From assembly GCF_026719705.1 (NCBI RefSeq), contig NZ_JAPPRR010000001.1, positions 1,527,255-1,591,254 of the forward strand: 64,000 nt of DNA, written 5' to 3'. Below, one piece after another: positions 1-9,392 of the stretch. A model generated the notes under the pieces. The model was not told where the DNA came from, searched no databases, and was given only the letters and a program-made list of their open reading frames with translations. Source of the stretch: Pseudokordiimonas caeni (GTDB taxonomy: Bacteria > Pseudomonadota > Alphaproteobacteria > Sphingomonadales > Kordiimonadaceae). Both the position numbers and the translations under genes were made by a program. Position 1 is the stretch's first letter. Every line of letters starts with the position of its first letter.

Positions 1-2166
1 GTATTCTCGGCCGCCGGCCGCAAGGTGCCCTACGACAAGCTGTTGCTCGCCACAGGCTCAGAACCCATCGTCATTCCCGTCCCTGGCCACAAGAAAGAGG
101 GCGTCATCACCTTCCGCGACATGAAGGACGTGGAAACGATGATCGACGGCGCCGGGCGCCTGCAACATGCCGTGGTGATCGGCGGCGGGCTGCTGGGTCT
201 TGAGGCGGCTTACGGCCTTTCCACACTCGGCATGAAGGTCACCGTGCTGCATCTGGCCCCGCACCTGATGGAACGCCAGCTGGATATCGCCGCCGGCACA
301 CTGCTGAAGCAGGAGCTGGAGCGGCGCGGACTCGATATCATCCTCGAGGCCGATACCGCCGAAATCACCGGGGGCGATCATGTTGAAGGCGTGACGCTGA
401 AGGATGGCCGCAGCTTCCCGGCTGATCTTGTCGTGATGGCCGTGGGTATTCGCCCCAACACATGGCTCGCGCGTTCACACGGGCTGGCCACCGGCCGGGG
501 CGTTCAGGTGGACGATCACATGATCACCTCCAACCCGGATATTCTGGCGATCGGCGAATGTGTCGAGCATCGCGGCCTTTGCTACGGCCTCGTCGCCCCC
601 ATCTGGGATATGGCACGGGCCGCTGCCGACACGCTCGCCGGGTCGGACGGCAAGGGTTATCAGGGCTCGGCCATCTCCACAAAGCTCAAGGTCACCGGGG
701 TCGATCTTTTCTCGGGCGGCGATTTCTCGGGCGGCAAGGGCACCGAGGATATCGTGTTCCGCGATGCTGCCCGCGGCGTTTACAAGCGGCTGGTGGTGAA
801 GAAAGACCGCCTGATCGGCGCCGTGCTTTACGGCGATACGGGTGACGGCCCCTGGTATTTCCAGATGATCAAGGACGGTACCGACATCAGCCCCCTGCGT
901 GGCACCATGGTCTTTGGTCAAGGCTTCGAGGAGGGAGCGCTTTCCGACCCTTTTAAGGCGGTCGCGGATCTGCCGGCTGACGCCGAGATCTGCGGCTGCA
1001 ACGGCGTTTGCAAAGGCACCATCCAGACAGCCATCACCGAAGGCGGCCTCACCTCGCTTGCCGAGGTGCGCGCCCAAACCAAGGCCTCATCCTCCTGCGG
1101 GTCCTGCACCGGGCTTGTGGAAAAGCTGATCGGCTTCACATTGGGGGATGGCTATGTGGCCGATAGCGGACCGAAACCGCTCTGTGGCTGCACCGCGCTT
1201 GATCACGGCGAGGTCCGCCGGCTGATCGTCGCCAAAGGCATCAAGGATATCCCGAGCGTGTTTCAGGCACTGGAATGGCGCACGCCGGATGGCTGCCATA
1301 CCTGCCGCCCTGCCGTGAACTATTATCTCCTCTGTGCCTGGCCCGGCGAATATCAGGACGACGCCCGCGCCCGCTTCATCAATGAACGCGTCCACGCCAA
1401 CATCCAGAAGGACGGCACCTATTCCGTGGTGCCGCGCATGTGGGCCGGCGTCACATCCGCGAAGGAACTTCGGGCCATCGCCGATGTGGTGGACAAGTTC
1501 AATATCCCGACGGTGAAGGTAACAGGCGGCCAGCGGATCGACCTTCTGGGCATCAAGAAGGATGACCTCACCGCCGTCTGGGCCGACCTGGGCGCCGCCG
1601 GGATGGTTTCAGGCCATGCTTATGGCAAGTCGCTGCGCACGGTGAAAACCTGTGTCGGGACCGACTGGTGCCGTTTCGGCACGCAGGACAGCACCGGGCT
1701 CGGTGTGAAGCTTGAGCATGCCACATGGGGCAGCTGGATGCCCCACAAGTTCAAGATGGCGGTCTCGGGCTGCCCCCGCAACTGCGCCGAAGCCACGATC
1801 AAGGATTTCGGCATCGTCTGCGTGGACAGCGGCTACGAACTGCATGTCGGCGGCAACGGCGGCATCCATGTGCGCGCCACCGATCTTCTCTGCAAGGTCA
1901 CAACCGAGGAAGAAGCCATCGAATATTGCATGGCCTTCATTCAGATGTACCGCGAGGAAGCCTGGTATCTGGAACGCACCGCGCCATGGATCGAGCGGGT
2001 GGGGATCGACCATATCCGCGACCGCCTCACCAGCGACTCCGAAGCTCGCATCAAACTACGTGACCGTTTCCTCCTGAGCCAAAAGGACGCGCAGGATGAC
2101 CCGTGGGCGGCGCGCGCAAATGGCATGGATGCCCATGAATATCAACCTCTTGTGACGATTGGATGA
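1..2166 (+). CDS. nirB: Assimilatory nitrite reductase [NAD(P)H] large subunit, 5' partial
   Basis: Reduces nitrite to ammonium in the cytoplasm with NAD(P)H electrons carried through FAD, [2Fe-2S], [4Fe-4S] and siroheme. The reading frame is open from base 1, so the start and the first part of the FAD domain lie outside the window; 721 codons are visible. In order: the second half of a pyridine-nucleotide-disulfide oxidoreductase fold (NAD-binding VVIGGGLLGLEAA at about 175-213), two BFD-like cysteine-rich domains (CGCNGVC...CGSC at about 993-1110, and CGC...CHTC at about 1183-1305), then the sulfite/nitrite reductase ferredoxin-like and catalytic halves. Siroheme/[4Fe-4S] cysteines are at 1651, 1669, 1771 and 1783 (C-x5-C ... 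C-x3-C). First visible gene of the nirB-nirD-nasA-cysG operon; the nirD ATG starts 5 bases after its stop. Confidence 0.96.
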   Translation, partial: VFSAAGRKVPYDKLLLATGSEPIVIPVPGHKKEGVITFRDMKDVETMIDGAGRLQHAVVIGGGLLGLEAAYGLSTLGMKVTVLHLAPHLMERQLDIAAGTLLKQELERRGLDIILEADTAEITGGDHVEGVTLKDGRSFPADLVVMAVGIRPNTWLARSHGLATGRGVQVDDHMITSNPDILAIGECVEHRGLCYGLVAPIWDMARAAADTLAGSDGKGYQGSAISTKLKVTGVDLFSGGDFSGGKGTEDIVFRDAARGVYKRLVVKKDRLIGAVLYGDTGDGPWYFQMIKDGTDISPLRGTMVFGQGFEEGALSDPFKAVADLPADAEICGCNGVCKGTIQTAITEGGLTSLAEVRAQTKASSSCGSCTGLVEKLIGFTLGDGYVADSGPKPLCGCTALDHGEVRRLIVAKGIKDIPSVFQALEWRTPDGCHTCRPAVNYYLLCAWPGEYQDDARARFINERVHANIQKDGTYSVVPRMWAGVTSAKELRAIADVVDKFNIPTVKVTGGQRIDLLGIKKDDLTAVWADLGAAGMVSGHAYGKSLRTVKTCVGTDWCRFGTQDSTGLGVKLEHATWGSWMPHKFKMAVSGCPRNCAEATIKDFGIVCVDSGYELHVGGNGGIHVRATDLLCKVTTEEEAIEYCMAFIQMYREEAWYLERTAPWIERVGIDHIRDRLTSDSEARIKLRDRFLLSQKDAQDDPWAARANGMDAHEYQPLVTIG

Positions 2167-2170
2167 ACCG

Positions 2171-2521
2171 ATGGTTAAAGCATCCACCTTCACCCTTGTC
2201 GGCCAGCGGGACGATATTCCCCGCCTCGGATCGCGCCGCGTGCGCACCCCGGCGGGCGAAATCGCCCTCTTCCGCACCAGCGACGACAAGGTCTTCGCGC
2301 TGAGGAACGAATGCCCGCACAAGAAGGGGCCTTTGTCTGAAGGCATCGTGCACGGGCACAGCGTTACCTGCCCCTTGCACAACTGGGTGATCAGCCTGGA
2401 GACCGGCGAAGCGCAAGGCGCCGACACGGGCTGCACGGGCAAGCTTGCCGTCGAGGTGCGCGACGACGGCTCAATCTATCTGGCCATTCCTTCGGGCATG
2501 GCCGAGGCGGCAGTGGCATGA
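2171..2521 (+). CDS. nirD: Nitrite reductase small subunit, Rieske-type
   Basis: Small subunit of the NADH-dependent assimilatory nitrite reductase, 116 residues from the ATG at 2171. It has the Rieske-like fold with the CPHKKG and CPLHNW elements, so both Cys-x-His-type ligand segments are present, as in those NirD proteins that keep a [2Fe-2S] cluster. An in-frame TTG at 2159 would add four residues and overlap nirB, but the ATG directly after the nirB stop is more natural. Its TGA overlaps the nasA ATG (ATGA at 2518-2521), indicating translational coupling. Confidence 0.93.
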   Translation: MVKASTFTLVGQRDDIPRLGSRRVRTPAGEIALFRTSDDKVFALRNECPHKKGPLSEGIVHGHSVTCPLHNWVISLETGEAQGADTGCTGKLAVEVRDDGSIYLAIPSGMAEAAVA

Positions 2522-5151
2522 CAATCACAAGGACCACATGCGCCTACTGCGGGGTGGGATGCGGAATCATCGCCACCAAGATGGAAGGAGGGGTCCGGAT
2601 CGAGGGCGACCTGTCCCACCCCGCAAACCGCGGCCGCCTGTGCTCCAAGGGACTGGCGCTTGGCCAGACGCTCGATCATACCACCCGCCTTGCCTATCCG
2701 ATAATCGACGGTGAGCGCGTTTCGTGGGACACCGCGACCCGCGCCGTTGCCGACAGGCTTTCCACCGTTATCGAAGAACATGGCCCCGATGCCGTTGCCT
2801 TTTATGTTTCCGGCCAGTTGCTGACCGAGGACTATTATGTCGCCAACAAGCTGATGAAGGGCTTCATCGGCAGTGCCAATATCGACACGAACTCGCGCCT
2901 GTGCATGGCATCGACCGTGGCAGGCCACACCCGTGCCTTCGGCGGCGATATCGTGCCCGGCGATTACGGCGACCTTGAAGAGGCCGATCTTGTGGTGCTT
3001 GTGGGCTCCAACCTCGCCTGGTGCCACCCCGTATTGTTCCAGCGCTTGCGGGCGGCCCGCGAGGCGCGCGGCACAAAGGTGGTGGTGATCGATCCGCGCC
3101 GCACCGAAAGCTGCGATATCGCCGACCTCTATATTCCCGTGATGCCGGACGGCGACGTCCTGCTGTTCAACGGCCTTCTCTCCCACCTGGACGCCTGCGG
3201 CGCTGCGCCCACCGCCTACACCGGCCATTACGTAACCGGCTATGCCGATGCTGTCGCGATAGCCCGGCACGAAGCACCGGAACTGGCGGCTGCCATCGCC
3301 GCACGCGGCATTGAGGCTGAAGTCGCGGCCTTCTACCGTCTGTTTACCGCCACCGAAAAGGTGGTGACCATCTTTTCCCAAGGCGTCAATCAAGCCCACA
3401 ATGGCACCGACCGGGTGAACGCCATCATCAATTGCCATCTGGCCACCGGCCGCATCGGCCGGCCCGGCATGGGGCCTTTTTCGGTGACCGGCCAACCGAA
3501 CGCGATGGGCGGGCGCGAGGTCGGCGGGCTTGCCAGCATGCTTGCCGCCCATATGGGCTTTTCGGACCATGAGTGCGATCTCGTGCAGGGCTTCTGGCAA
3601 TCGCCCGCCATCCCCCGCGCGGCAGGCCTTCGCGCTGTCGACATGTTCGACGCCGTTCATGACGGGCGCATCAAGGCGATCTGGATCATGGCGACCAACC
3701 CGGCGGTCAGCCTGCCGCAGGCCGCAAAGGTCCGCGAGGCGCTGGCCCGCTGCCCCACTGTGATCGTGTCCGACTGCGTGAAAGATACCGACACACAGGC
3801 TTTCGCCCATATCCGCCTGCCCGCCACAGGCTGGAGCGAGAAGGACGGCACCGTCACCAATTCCGACCGCACGATCTCCCGCCAGCGTGCGTTCTGGGCA
3901 CCCTACGCCGAAGCACGGCCCGACTGGCGCATCATCTGCGATGTGGCCACTGCCATGGGGCATGGTACGGCCTTCGCCTACGAGAGCCCCGCTGATATCT
4001 TCCGCGAACATGCCGCCCTCAGCGCGTACCGCAACGAGGGCAGCCGCGCCTTCGATATTGGCGCACTGGCCGACATAGATGCCGCCGCCTACGATGCGCT
4101 CGGGCCCACCAAATGGCCGCAACAGGCGAGGGAGCGCAGCCAGACACGACTTTTCGGGGATGGTGCCTTCTTCACGCCGGACGCGCGGGCGCGGATGGTC
4201 GCCCTCGGTCACCGCCCGTCGCCTGCCGTCCCCTTGCCTGATTATCCGCTTCTCCTGAACACCGGGCGCTACCGGGACCAGTGGCACACCATGACCCGCA
4301 CCGGCCTCGCCCCCAGCCTGACGGGGCATAGGCCCGAGCCGCTTCTGGACATATCCCCCACGGATGCACGGTCGCACGGACTGACCGACAAAGGCTTTGC
4401 CAAAGTCGCCAGCCCGCGCGGCCGTGTCGTCGTCCGTGTACGGGTGACCGAAGACCAGAAGCCCGGCGAGCTGTTCCTGCCGATGCACTGGTCCGAAACC
4501 CATGCAAGCGCCGCCCTTGTTGGCACGCTGATCGCACCGGAGGTCGATCCCCTTTCCAAGCAGCCCGCCTTCAAGTCCACGGCGGTCTCCCTTGCCCCCG
4601 CCGTCATGACATGGCGGGGGCTTCTTCTCTCCCGCGCGGAAATTGAACCCAATACACCCTACTGGACCCGGACCCGGCTGAAGCATGCCACGCTCACCCG
4701 CCTCGCAGGCCGCGCCGAAGCCGATCTCGAATCATTTCGCGAGCATCTTCAACAATTGGCACCCGACATCGCCAGCACCCGGGATGGCTCTGGCCTGCGG
4801 CTCGCCGGCTTTGAAAAGGGAAAGCTGTTATTCATGCTTTTCGCGAGCGAAAGCCTTGCCGGCATCGACCTTGGCTGGGCGGACAGTCAGTTTGAGGCAG
4901 CAAGCCTTGAGGAAAACGCTCGCCGACAGCTGCTCGCCGGCCGCAGTCCCGGTGCCGTGCGGGACACCGGCCCGGTCGTCTGTTCCTGCTTTCAGGTCGG
5001 CCAGAACACGATCCGCGATGCCATCTGCAAGGGCCGCCTGACCAGCACCGACGGTGTTCGCGACGCCACCGGGGCCGGTGGCAATTGCGGCTCCTGCATC
5101 CCTGAAATCAAAGCCCTCATCACCCGGGAGTTAAGCCCCAATGCAGCCTGA
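2518..5151 (+). CDS. nasA: Assimilatory nitrate reductase, molybdopterin catalytic subunit with C-terminal BFD-like domain
   Basis: Reduces nitrate to nitrite for nitrogen assimilation; 877 residues, cytoplasmic with no signal peptide. The N-terminus carries the [4Fe-4S] motif C-x2-C-x3-C (CAYCGVGC) followed by RLCSKG, then the molybdopterin oxidoreductase domain with TNSRLCMAS, the Mo-ligand region, and the molydopterin dinucleotide-binding domain from about residue 580. The last 50 residues (VCSCFQVG ... GNCGSCIPE) form a BFD-like [2Fe-2S] domain, typical of the longer NasA/NarB class. No separate NADH-oxidising NasC subunit is in the window, so the electron donor is unknown. The ATG overlaps the nirD stop and the 3' end overlaps cysG by 11 bases. 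Confidence 0.95.
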   Translation: MTITRTTCAYCGVGCGIIATKMEGGVRIEGDLSHPANRGRLCSKGLALGQTLDHTTRLAYPIIDGERVSWDTATRAVADRLSTVIEEHGPDAVAFYVSGQLLTEDYYVANKLMKGFIGSANIDTNSRLCMASTVAGHTRAFGGDIVPGDYGDLEEADLVVLVGSNLAWCHPVLFQRLRAAREARGTKVVVIDPRRTESCDIADLYIPVMPDGDVLLFNGLLSHLDACGAAPTAYTGHYVTGYADAVAIARHEAPELAAAIAARGIEAEVAAFYRLFTATEKVVTIFSQGVNQAHNGTDRVNAIINCHLATGRIGRPGMGPFSVTGQPNAMGGREVGGLASMLAAHMGFSDHECDLVQGFWQSPAIPRAAGLRAVDMFDAVHDGRIKAIWIMATNPAVSLPQAAKVREALARCPTVIVSDCVKDTDTQAFAHIRLPATGWSEKDGTVTNSDRTISRQRAFWAPYAEARPDWRIICDVATAMGHGTAFAYESPADIFREHAALSAYRNEGSRAFDIGALADIDAAAYDALGPTKWPQQARERSQTRLFGDGAFFTPDARARMVALGHRPSPAVPLPDYPLLLNTGRYRDQWHTMTRTGLAPSLTGHRPEPLLDISPTDARSHGLTDKGFAKVASPRGRVVVRVRVTEDQKPGELFLPMHWSETHASAALVGTLIAPEVDPLSKQPAFKSTAVSLAPAVMTWRGLLLSRAEIEPNTPYWTRTRLKHATLTRLAGRAEADLESFREHLQQLAPDIASTRDGSGLRLAGFEKGKLLFMLFASESLAGIDLGWADSQFEAASLEENARRQLLAGRSPGAVRDTGPVVCSCFQVGQNTIRDAICKGRLTSTDGVRDATGAGGNCGSCIPEIKALITRELSPNAA

Positions 5152-6544
5152 ATCCCTGTTTCCGATCAGCCTTGACCTCCGCAGCCGCACTTGCCTGATG
5201 CTCGGCGGCGGCTCGATTGCCGCCAACAAGGCAAAGCCACTCCTCGACGCGGGCGCAACGCTGCGCCTTGTGGCCGACCATCTTTGCCCCGACATGGCGG
5301 CACTGATGAAAGATCACCCCATCCAGCACGTAGGTGCCTTACTGGATGAAGCGCATCTCGACAGCGTCATGCTTGCCATCGACAGCGGCGAGATGCCGGC
5401 CTTCGCCGACGACCTACGCCGCCTGACACTGGCGCGAAGCATCCTCCTGAATGCCGTCGATGCACCCGCCCGCTGCGACTTCCACATGCCTGCCGTGGTA
5501 CGGCGGGGCCCTATTCAGGTTGCAATCTCTACGGGCGGTGCCGCCCCCACACTCGCCCGGAACCTTCGCCAAATGATCGAGCGCCTGTTGCCGCATGATA
5601 TTGCCCAGCGTGTGCGCCGCGCCGCCACCCTCCGCGCCGAGGTGAAGGAGAAACTGTCACCCGCTGCCCAGCGTCGCCTGTGGGACCGGATGTTTGACCT
5701 TGGCCGACTGGCAGGCACGGAACCAGATCTGCCGGACCACCTGACCGAGGCCGAAATCGCGGCGGCACAAGGCGACGGCACCCCCGGCGAGGTCTGGCTT
5801 GTGGGCGCAGGTGCCGGCAGCGCCGACATGATCACCCTCAAGGGCCTGAAAGCGCTGGAAAGCTCCGATGTGGTGCTGCATGACGCGCTGATCGACCCCG
5901 CGCTCCTGTCGCACGCCCGGCGCGATGCCCGACTCATCGCTGTCGGCAAGCGCTGCGGCAAACGTTCGGCAAGCCAGGAGTTTATCAATCGCACGCTCGC
6001 CAACCTTGCAACACAGGGCCGGAAGGTGGTGCGCCTGAAATGCGGCGATCCCTTCATCTTCGGGCGCGGCGGTGAGGAACTGGATCACCTGCAGTCAGCC
6101 GGTATCCGCACCCATGTCGTGCCCGGCGTGACGGCTGCTTCCGTTGCTGCCGCCGATTGCGGCATCGCCCTCACCCACCGGGGTGTCTCGCGCCGCCTGA
6201 CGCTGATGACGGCAAGTACGAACGATGCCCTCGCCGAAGACAGGCCAGACTGGCAGGCCCTGCTGACCGGCGGGACGGTGGCGCTTTACATGGCCCGCAA
6301 CAAGATCGACAGCCTGATGACTGAAATGACCGCGAGCGGCATCCCTGCGCACCTGCCGGTGACGATCATCGCCAATGCGGGACGTGCGGACCGCCACCTC
6401 ACCGCTGGCACAATCGCTTCCCTGCGCGCAACACCGCCCACCCTCGCGGACGACGCTCCGACCCTCATCCTCGTCGGCGCATCATCGGCGCCCCGGCTTG
6501 CCGCCGCGGTTGAACCGAACGCCTCTTTCGTCGCAACAGCCTGA
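5141..6544 (+). CDS. cysG: Siroheme synthase (uroporphyrinogen-III C-methyltransferase, precorrin-2 dehydrogenase, ferrochelatase)
   Basis: Makes siroheme, the prosthetic group of NirB, from uroporphyrinogen III; 467 residues. The N-terminal third is the CysG_N Rossmann domain (MLGGGSIAANKAKPLLDAGA at about 18-37), followed by the dimerisation/chelatase segment, then from about residue 212 the SAM-dependent tetrapyrrole methylase domain (GEVWLVGAGAGSADMITLKG, VGKRCGKRSA, FIFGRGGEE, VVPGVTAASVAA). Two normally conserved spots vary: the usual GAGPGD-type loop reads GAGAGS, and the usual GGDPF reads CGDPF. Both domains are otherwise complete. Placement at the end of the nitrite/nitrate reductase operon fits a dedicated siroheme supply. 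Confidence 0.94.
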   Translation: MQPESLFPISLDLRSRTCLMLGGGSIAANKAKPLLDAGATLRLVADHLCPDMAALMKDHPIQHVGALLDEAHLDSVMLAIDSGEMPAFADDLRRLTLARSILLNAVDAPARCDFHMPAVVRRGPIQVAISTGGAAPTLARNLRQMIERLLPHDIAQRVRRAATLRAEVKEKLSPAAQRRLWDRMFDLGRLAGTEPDLPDHLTEAEIAAAQGDGTPGEVWLVGAGAGSADMITLKGLKALESSDVVLHDALIDPALLSHARRDARLIAVGKRCGKRSASQEFINRTLANLATQGRKVVRLKCGDPFIFGRGGEELDHLQSAGIRTHVVPGVTAASVAAADCGIALTHRGVSRRLTLMTASTNDALAEDRPDWQALLTGGTVALYMARNKIDSLMTEMTASGIPAHLPVTIIANAGRADRHLTAGTIASLRATPPTLADDAPTLILVGASSAPRLAAAVEPNASFVATA

Positions 6545-6650
6545 CCGGCCCCCACCCACCAGACACGGAACCCCGGCCAAGGGAAACCATGGGCGGGGAA
6601 ACCTCATGCCTGATGCCGACCGGCCCATTGCACAACAAATGACAGATTAA

Positions 6651-6658
6651 TGTATACA
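6651..6658. promoter_or_regulatory. Candidate GntR-family operator TGTATACA
   Basis: Perfect 8-bp palindrome TGTATACA in the 219-base intergenic region before the TonB receptor of catabolic module A. The same octamer occurs twice in the promoter between the HMG-CoA-lyase-like and CoA-transferase genes at about 15.1 kb. A GntR/FCD regulator is encoded between the two locations, and short palindromes of this kind are typical operators of that family. Assignment is by inference from position and sharing. Confidence 0.55.
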
Positions 6659-6763
6659 ATTATCTTTACGCCCGCCGCAGAATATGTATCCTGTGAATGA
6701 TAGGGAAAGTGCGGTTAATCCGGGATAAATTGTAAAATACGGTAAAAATCAGGAGAGGGTGTC

Positions 6764-9217
6764 ATGCGGAAATTGGGTTCCAGCCTGCTGGTATTGTGTA
6801 CGTACGGACTAAGCCAACAGGCAGTTGCACAGACAGAAGACAATAACGACGACTTCGCGCTGGAAGAAATCGTGGTCACGGCGCGCGGCCAGCGCGAGAT
6901 TCTGCGGGAAACCCCCGCAACACTGACGGTACTGACCTCCGAAACGCTGGAAAAGACGGGCATCAAAACGGCGTCCGACTTTGTGAATTTCACCCCCGGC
7001 GTTTCCATCGTGGCCAACACCGCCGAGGCTGGCGACAACCAGATCAACATCCGCGGCATCAACAGCGCGCGCGACGCAGAATCCTCTGTGGCTCTGGTCG
7101 TTGATGGCATCCTCAAAACGAATACGGCGGTTCTCAATCAGGATCAGGGCACTGTCCGCCAGATTGAAATCCTGAAAGGCCCGCAAGGCGCCATCTATGG
7201 CCGCAACGCAGCCGCCGGCGCCATCGTGATGACCACCGCCGAACCCGGCGACGAGATGGAAGGCGGCTTCAAGGCGAGCGGCGGCAACAACAGCAATTTC
7301 AGCGGTGCCGCCTATATCAGCGCCCCGATTTCCGACACGGTCGGCTTCCTCGTTTCTGCAGATTACACAACAACGGACGGCTTCTTCCGGAACCGCTATC
7401 TTGGCGACCGCGCGATTGTCGACGACCGCGAAGCATGGAACCTCAATGGCCGACTGGTGCTGAAGCCGAGCGACGTGACGAAGATCGACGCCAAACTGCG
7501 CTACGGCGAACTGAGCGGCGCCTCGATCAACTTCAACCCGATCTTCGCCCTGCCCACCTTCGCAAGCGGCCTTGGCGTACCTGCCTTCTATGAAGACATC
7601 AACAAGCACACCTTTATCTATGACAGCAACATCCGCCCCGAGAATGACCAGCGCACCTTCGAAGCCTCGGTCAAGCTGGAGCATGAATTCGATACGATGC
7701 GGCTGACCGCATGGGCCCTCTACAGCGACGTGAAGAACGACCTGACCGCCGATGGCACCTCGGGTGACTTCTTCCGCTATGCCGCAGTGCCGGAATGTAT
7801 TGCCTCTACAGCCGAAGCCGTGGGCTATCCGGCCAATCCGCCTTCCTATTTCGCGGGTGAATTCGGCCAGCTTTACGGCGCCTACTCGCCCACGACCTGC
7901 GACGGTACCCAGTATCAGATGCGCAACCAGAAAGACTTCAGCGCCGAAGTCCGGCTGGCGTCGCTTGATGACGGACAGCCGCTGCAATGGCAACTGGGCT
8001 CATACTATCTCAATATCGACCGCACGACGGCGGTGAGCCTCGGTGCCGACCTCAATCAGGGTGTGCTGCAAAATCCCTATAACGGCCCGACCTCGGCCAA
8101 TCCGACATCGCAGCTCTATTGGGATAATTTCAACACCAATGTTTATGCCGGCTTCGGCTCGCTGAGCTATGCCATGAGCGAGGCGCTGAAAGGCACCCTC
8201 GCCCTGCGCTACGACCGCGAGGAACGCAAGGTGCACAACCTCGCCCCCGCGGTGTTCGACCCCTATACCGGCGGCCCGATCAACCCCGGCCAGCAGGTAG
8301 TGAACGGCGTCGTGCAGCCGATTGAGGACCAGTCGAAAACCTTCGACCAGATCGAGCCGAAAATCAGCCTGAGTTATGCCCCTGACCGCACCTTCACGGC
8401 CTTTGCCAACTGGGGCATTGGCTTCAAGTCCGGCGGCTTCAACAACCAGGGCAGCAAGGCGCTGATCGATGCCAACTTCAACTCGGCCCCGGTTAATGCG
8501 GGTGTGGTGATCAACGACCAGTTCCGCAAGGAAACCTCGAGCGCGTTTGAAGCAGGTATCAAGGGCAGCTTCCTTGACGGCCGTGTCAGCTACGACCTTG
8601 CCGGCTATTACACCAAGGTCGACGACATGCAATTCTTCGAATTCTTCGTCGGCGGCTTCGGGCTCCTACGCGTTGTTTCCAACATCGACCGGGTCGATAT
8701 CAAGGGCCTTGAAACCAACGTCAATGTCCGCATCACGCCAGAATGGCGCGTGTTCGGCGGGGTGAATATCACCGACAGCGAGATCAAGGAAAACTCTTCC
8801 CGCCCCAACACTGTCGGCAACAAGTCGCCCTATACGCCGGATTACACGATCAATGCCGGCACCCAGTATAGTCACGAGATCACCGACGATATCGACCTCT
8901 TCGTGCGGGCCGACTGGCGTCGCGTGGGGCCGACCTGGTTCCATACGGTTCAGGACCAGACGCGAGTGACGATCTTTGAAGCCTTCTATCCGGGCCTCGG
9001 CACCGCCAATTATGACATGACGCAACGCAAGGCCTATGACCTCGTCAATCTGCGCATCGGGTTCGAAACCGATACATGGAGCCTCACCGGCTATGCGACC
9101 AACCTCTTCAACGAGAAATTCGTCGAAGAAGTGATCCCGGCCGTCGAGTTCGGCGGGTCGTTCGTCTCGCCCGGCGCGCGGCGGTCCTACGGCCTCGAGC
9201 TGACCTATAAATTCTAG
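6764..9217 (+). CDS. TonB-dependent outer-membrane receptor (catabolic module A)
   Basis: Outer-membrane active transporter, 817 residues. A signal peptide of about 22 residues ends at AVAQ; a TonB-box-like segment (LEEIVVTARGQ) follows at about 30-40, then the plug domain ([19 protein letters not shown] region) and a 22-strand-type barrel with a C-terminal aromatic residue (LELTYKF). Ligand cannot be told from sequence. It is followed by a strong hairpin terminator and then the GntR regulator. Being in the same neighbourhood as HyuA/HyuB, an amidohydrolase and a CoA transferase, and sharing the TGTATACA site with them, it probably imports the substrate of that module. Start ATG is preceded by AGGAGAGGG. 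Confidence 0.93.
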   Translation: MRKLGSSLLVLCTYGLSQQAVAQTEDNNDDFALEEIVVTARGQREILRETPATLTVLTSETLEKTGIKTASDFVNFTPGVSIVANTAEAGDNQINIRGINSARDAESSVALVVDGILKTNTAVLNQDQGTVRQIEILKGPQGAIYGRNAAAGAIVMTTAEPGDEMEGGFKASGGNNSNFSGAAYISAPISDTVGFLVSADYTTTDGFFRNRYLGDRAIVDDREAWNLNGRLVLKPSDVTKIDAKLRYGELSGASINFNPIFALPTFASGLGVPAFYEDINKHTFIYDSNIRPENDQRTFEASVKLEHEFDTMRLTAWALYSDVKNDLTADGTSGDFFRYAAVPECIASTAEAVGYPANPPSYFAGEFGQLYGAYSPTTCDGTQYQMRNQKDFSAEVRLASLDDGQPLQWQLGSYYLNIDRTTAVSLGADLNQGVLQNPYNGPTSANPTSQLYWDNFNTNVYAGFGSLSYAMSEALKGTLALRYDREERKVHNLAPAVFDPYTGGPINPGQQVVNGVVQPIEDQSKTFDQIEPKISLSYAPDRTFTAFANWGIGFKSGGFNNQGSKALIDANFNSAPVNAGVVINDQFRKETSSAFEAGIKGSFLDGRVSYDLAGYYTKVDDMQFFEFFVGGFGLLRVVSNIDRVDIKGLETNVNVRITPEWRVFGGVNITDSEIKENSSRPNTVGNKSPYTPDYTINAGTQYSHEITDDIDLFVRADWRRVGPTWFHTVQDQTRVTIFEAFYPGLGTANYDMTQRKAYDLVNLRIGFETDTWSLTGYATNLFNEKFVEEVIPAVEFGGSFVSPGARRSYGLELTYKF

Positions 9218-9253
9218 GAAACTCCGGGTGTACACACCCTCGTAACAATCATC

Positions 9254-9285
9254 GAGGCGCAGCTGGCAACGGCTGCGCCTCTTTT
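9254..9285 (+). terminator. Rho-independent terminator after TonB receptor
   Basis: Perfect 10-bp stem GAGGCGCAGC (9254-9263) with GCTGCGCCTC (9272-9281), 8-base loop, followed by TTTT at 9282-9285. It lies 37 bases after the receptor stop and before the GntR gene. Confidence 0.85.
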
Positions 9286-9392
9286 CAATGGCATGAAAGA
9301 GCATACAGCCGGCGCGAAGCCCCTGTTTTGGCGTGCCAAAGCCGGGCAAGTTCCGTATAGAGGCTGTAGTCCTTCCGGAAAGGAACTCGAAG

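Noticed and set aside
2476-4686. Long open frame (736 codons) on the minus strand
   Set aside because: It lies entirely opposite nasA, which has clear Mo and Fe-S motifs. GC-rich codon use leaves the opposite strand open; the translated product has no recognisable domain.
9228-9235. GTGTACAC palindrome before the GntR gene as a further operator
   Set aside because: It is a different core (TGTACA rather than TGTATACA) and lies just after the receptor stop codon; too short to claim.
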